DNA from: Neocallimastix lanati (nom. inval.)
Taxonomy: Eukaryota > Neocallimastigomycota > Neocallimastigomycetes > Neocallimastigales > Neocallimastigaceae
Assembly: GCA_016946835.1 (NCBI GenBank)
Contig: JACVTC010000455.1
Span: 1-27,469 of the forward strand
Direction of reading: 5' to 3'
Length of the DNA: 27,469 nt
Shown here piece by piece: positions 26,641-27,469 of the stretch. The notes beneath the pieces were generated by a model, which was given only the letters and a program-made list of their open reading frames with translations, did no database searches and was not told the DNA's origin. The position numbers were made by a program, and so were the translations under genes. How positions within the stretch are numbered: the first letter of the stretch is position 1; the number at the start of each line of letters is the position of its first letter.

Positions 26641-27469
26641 GTTTATACGAGCGAATAGAGCTCATATACAGAGTTAGAAGAATTATCTTCTTTAGTGTTG
26701 CACTCGACGAATAGATTTGGTTCTAGACTAGGTAAAACTCTATAAGAGAGCACCGTAGCCTATTATAAAGGAAAACGGTTCTAGGTTTGCAACAACTCTG
26801 GCGAATAAGGAGCTTACGTCACCGAAGGCGTAAGATTAAAATTATATAGTATTTTAAAAATTTTATTTCGTGCTTACTCGCGGCACTAGTTATAATAGTA
26901 CTGACCGGTTTTTTCTATAGTTGTGAGTCAATAGTACTATTCTATTTTATCAATCAATAATTTTATAATTAATATTATAATTTTATAATTAAGAAAACAA
27001 AGATTAAAATATAAATATAAGGTTTATACGACTTCCAAAGCGACAGAAGTTGGTCTCTGTTTTTCGTAACATTTTAGTGTTCAGATACTATTGATATAGG
27101 GGAAAATAATTTGTTTTTATTCTTTTCAGCTAACAATAAGTTAGACATAATAAAGAATCTAACAATATTACTTCCTTTTGTCTATAAGACATTAACAATC
27201 GATTTTATCTGCGTATCACTAAAAGGCTAAAGGAACTTATCGTATAAAACTTTGATAGATTATATATTTAGTTGGTCCAATACTATATAATCTAGTTTAT
27301 ATTTCAGTAATTTTTGATAAATAATTATAAAATAAGAAATATTCAATTATAAAATATTATAAAGTGTTATTAAAATTTTGTGTTCTTATCCATTAAACCT
27401 TGGAAACCTACCAATAAACAACTTTTGAACTTTTGGAATCTCTACTACCTATCTACCTTTTGGATTATT
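26641..27469 (+). mobile_element. Leader of a plus-strand gypsy relative, partial
   Basis: Two blocks match the beta leader in inverse orientation: 26650-26671 (GAGCGAATAGAGCTCATATA) against 24003-24027, and a perfect 40-nt match at 26798-26837 to 23795-23834. Their order and spacing fit a 5' leader running left to right. After it come GCACTAGTTATAATAGTACT, weakly like the next part of the beta leader, and non-coding DNA to the window edge. Any gag would lie beyond 27469. The 5' LTR is not clearly seen. Confidence 0.55.
26798..26837 (+). promoter_or_regulatory. 40-nt leader hairpin block, plus-strand copy
   Basis: Exact reverse complement of 23795-23834, with CTTACGTCACCGAAGGCGTAAG as the hairpin. 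The flanks differ, so the block itself is conserved. Confidence 0.72.

Overview
This window is a nest of transposable elements in extremely AT-rich DNA, with long A/T homopolymers, TTTTA arrays and islands of higher GC only inside the retrotransposon genes. I see no host gene. The mix of Ty3/gypsy-type retrotransposons, a FLYWCH/MULE transposase relic and very AT-rich spacers suggests an early-diverging fungus. Neocallimastigomycota or Glomeromycotina are my guesses, and this cannot be proved from the sequence.

Layout. (1) 1-7424: remnant of a minus-strand gypsy element, called beta-prime here. It has a 3' LTR end (1-157), a stump of pol (176-314), filler DNA, leader repeats (5318-5690), a leader RNA domain (5846-6000) and a broken 5' LTR (6003-7424). 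A Mutator-like DNA transposon (814-5139; 52-bp TIRs, perfect 9-bp target duplication) sits in its interior and carries a dead transposase and an inverted-repeat-flanked minisatellite. A solo LTR of another family (6648-7370, 5-bp duplication TAGAA) sits in its LTR. (2) 7426-8054: repeat C, first copy. (3) 8059-15072: gypsy element alpha, minus strand, two 787-bp LTRs, gag and pol, target duplication TCAG. (4) 15077-16148: a probable solo LTR (D), also flanked by TCAG. (5) 16153-16770: second copy of repeat C, then a 19-bp satellite. (6) 17080-25091: gypsy element beta, minus strand, LTRs of 849/851 bp, gag and pol, target duplication CAGT; it looks complete. (7) 25096-27469: non-coding DNA with a degenerate tRNA-like (SINE-like) sequence, a pyrimidine-rich tract, and the leader of a further, plus-strand gypsy relative that runs off the window.

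How the genes work together. In alpha and beta the 5' LTR drives one RNA. It carries a primer-binding site (the same tRNA 3' end in both), a structured leader, gag (capsid-like protein with a CCHC zinc knuckle) and pol (protease, reverse transcriptase, RNase H, integrase). Pol has no start of its own. It is in the -1 frame and continuous with a TTTAAAC slippery heptamer six nucleotides before the gag stop, followed 8 nt later by a conserved hairpin, so Gag-Pol is very probably made by programmed -1 frameshifting. Beta has every catalytic residue I can check except that its protease reads DSCS rather than the usual D[ST]G. Alpha shares that motif and has also lost one zinc-binding histidine of integrase.

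Most notable: the conserved frameshift cassette, a leader domain closed by a stem with a compensatory base change between families, four TCAG tetranucleotides that border successive insertions, and a 40-nt leader hairpin block conserved perfectly in an inverted relative.
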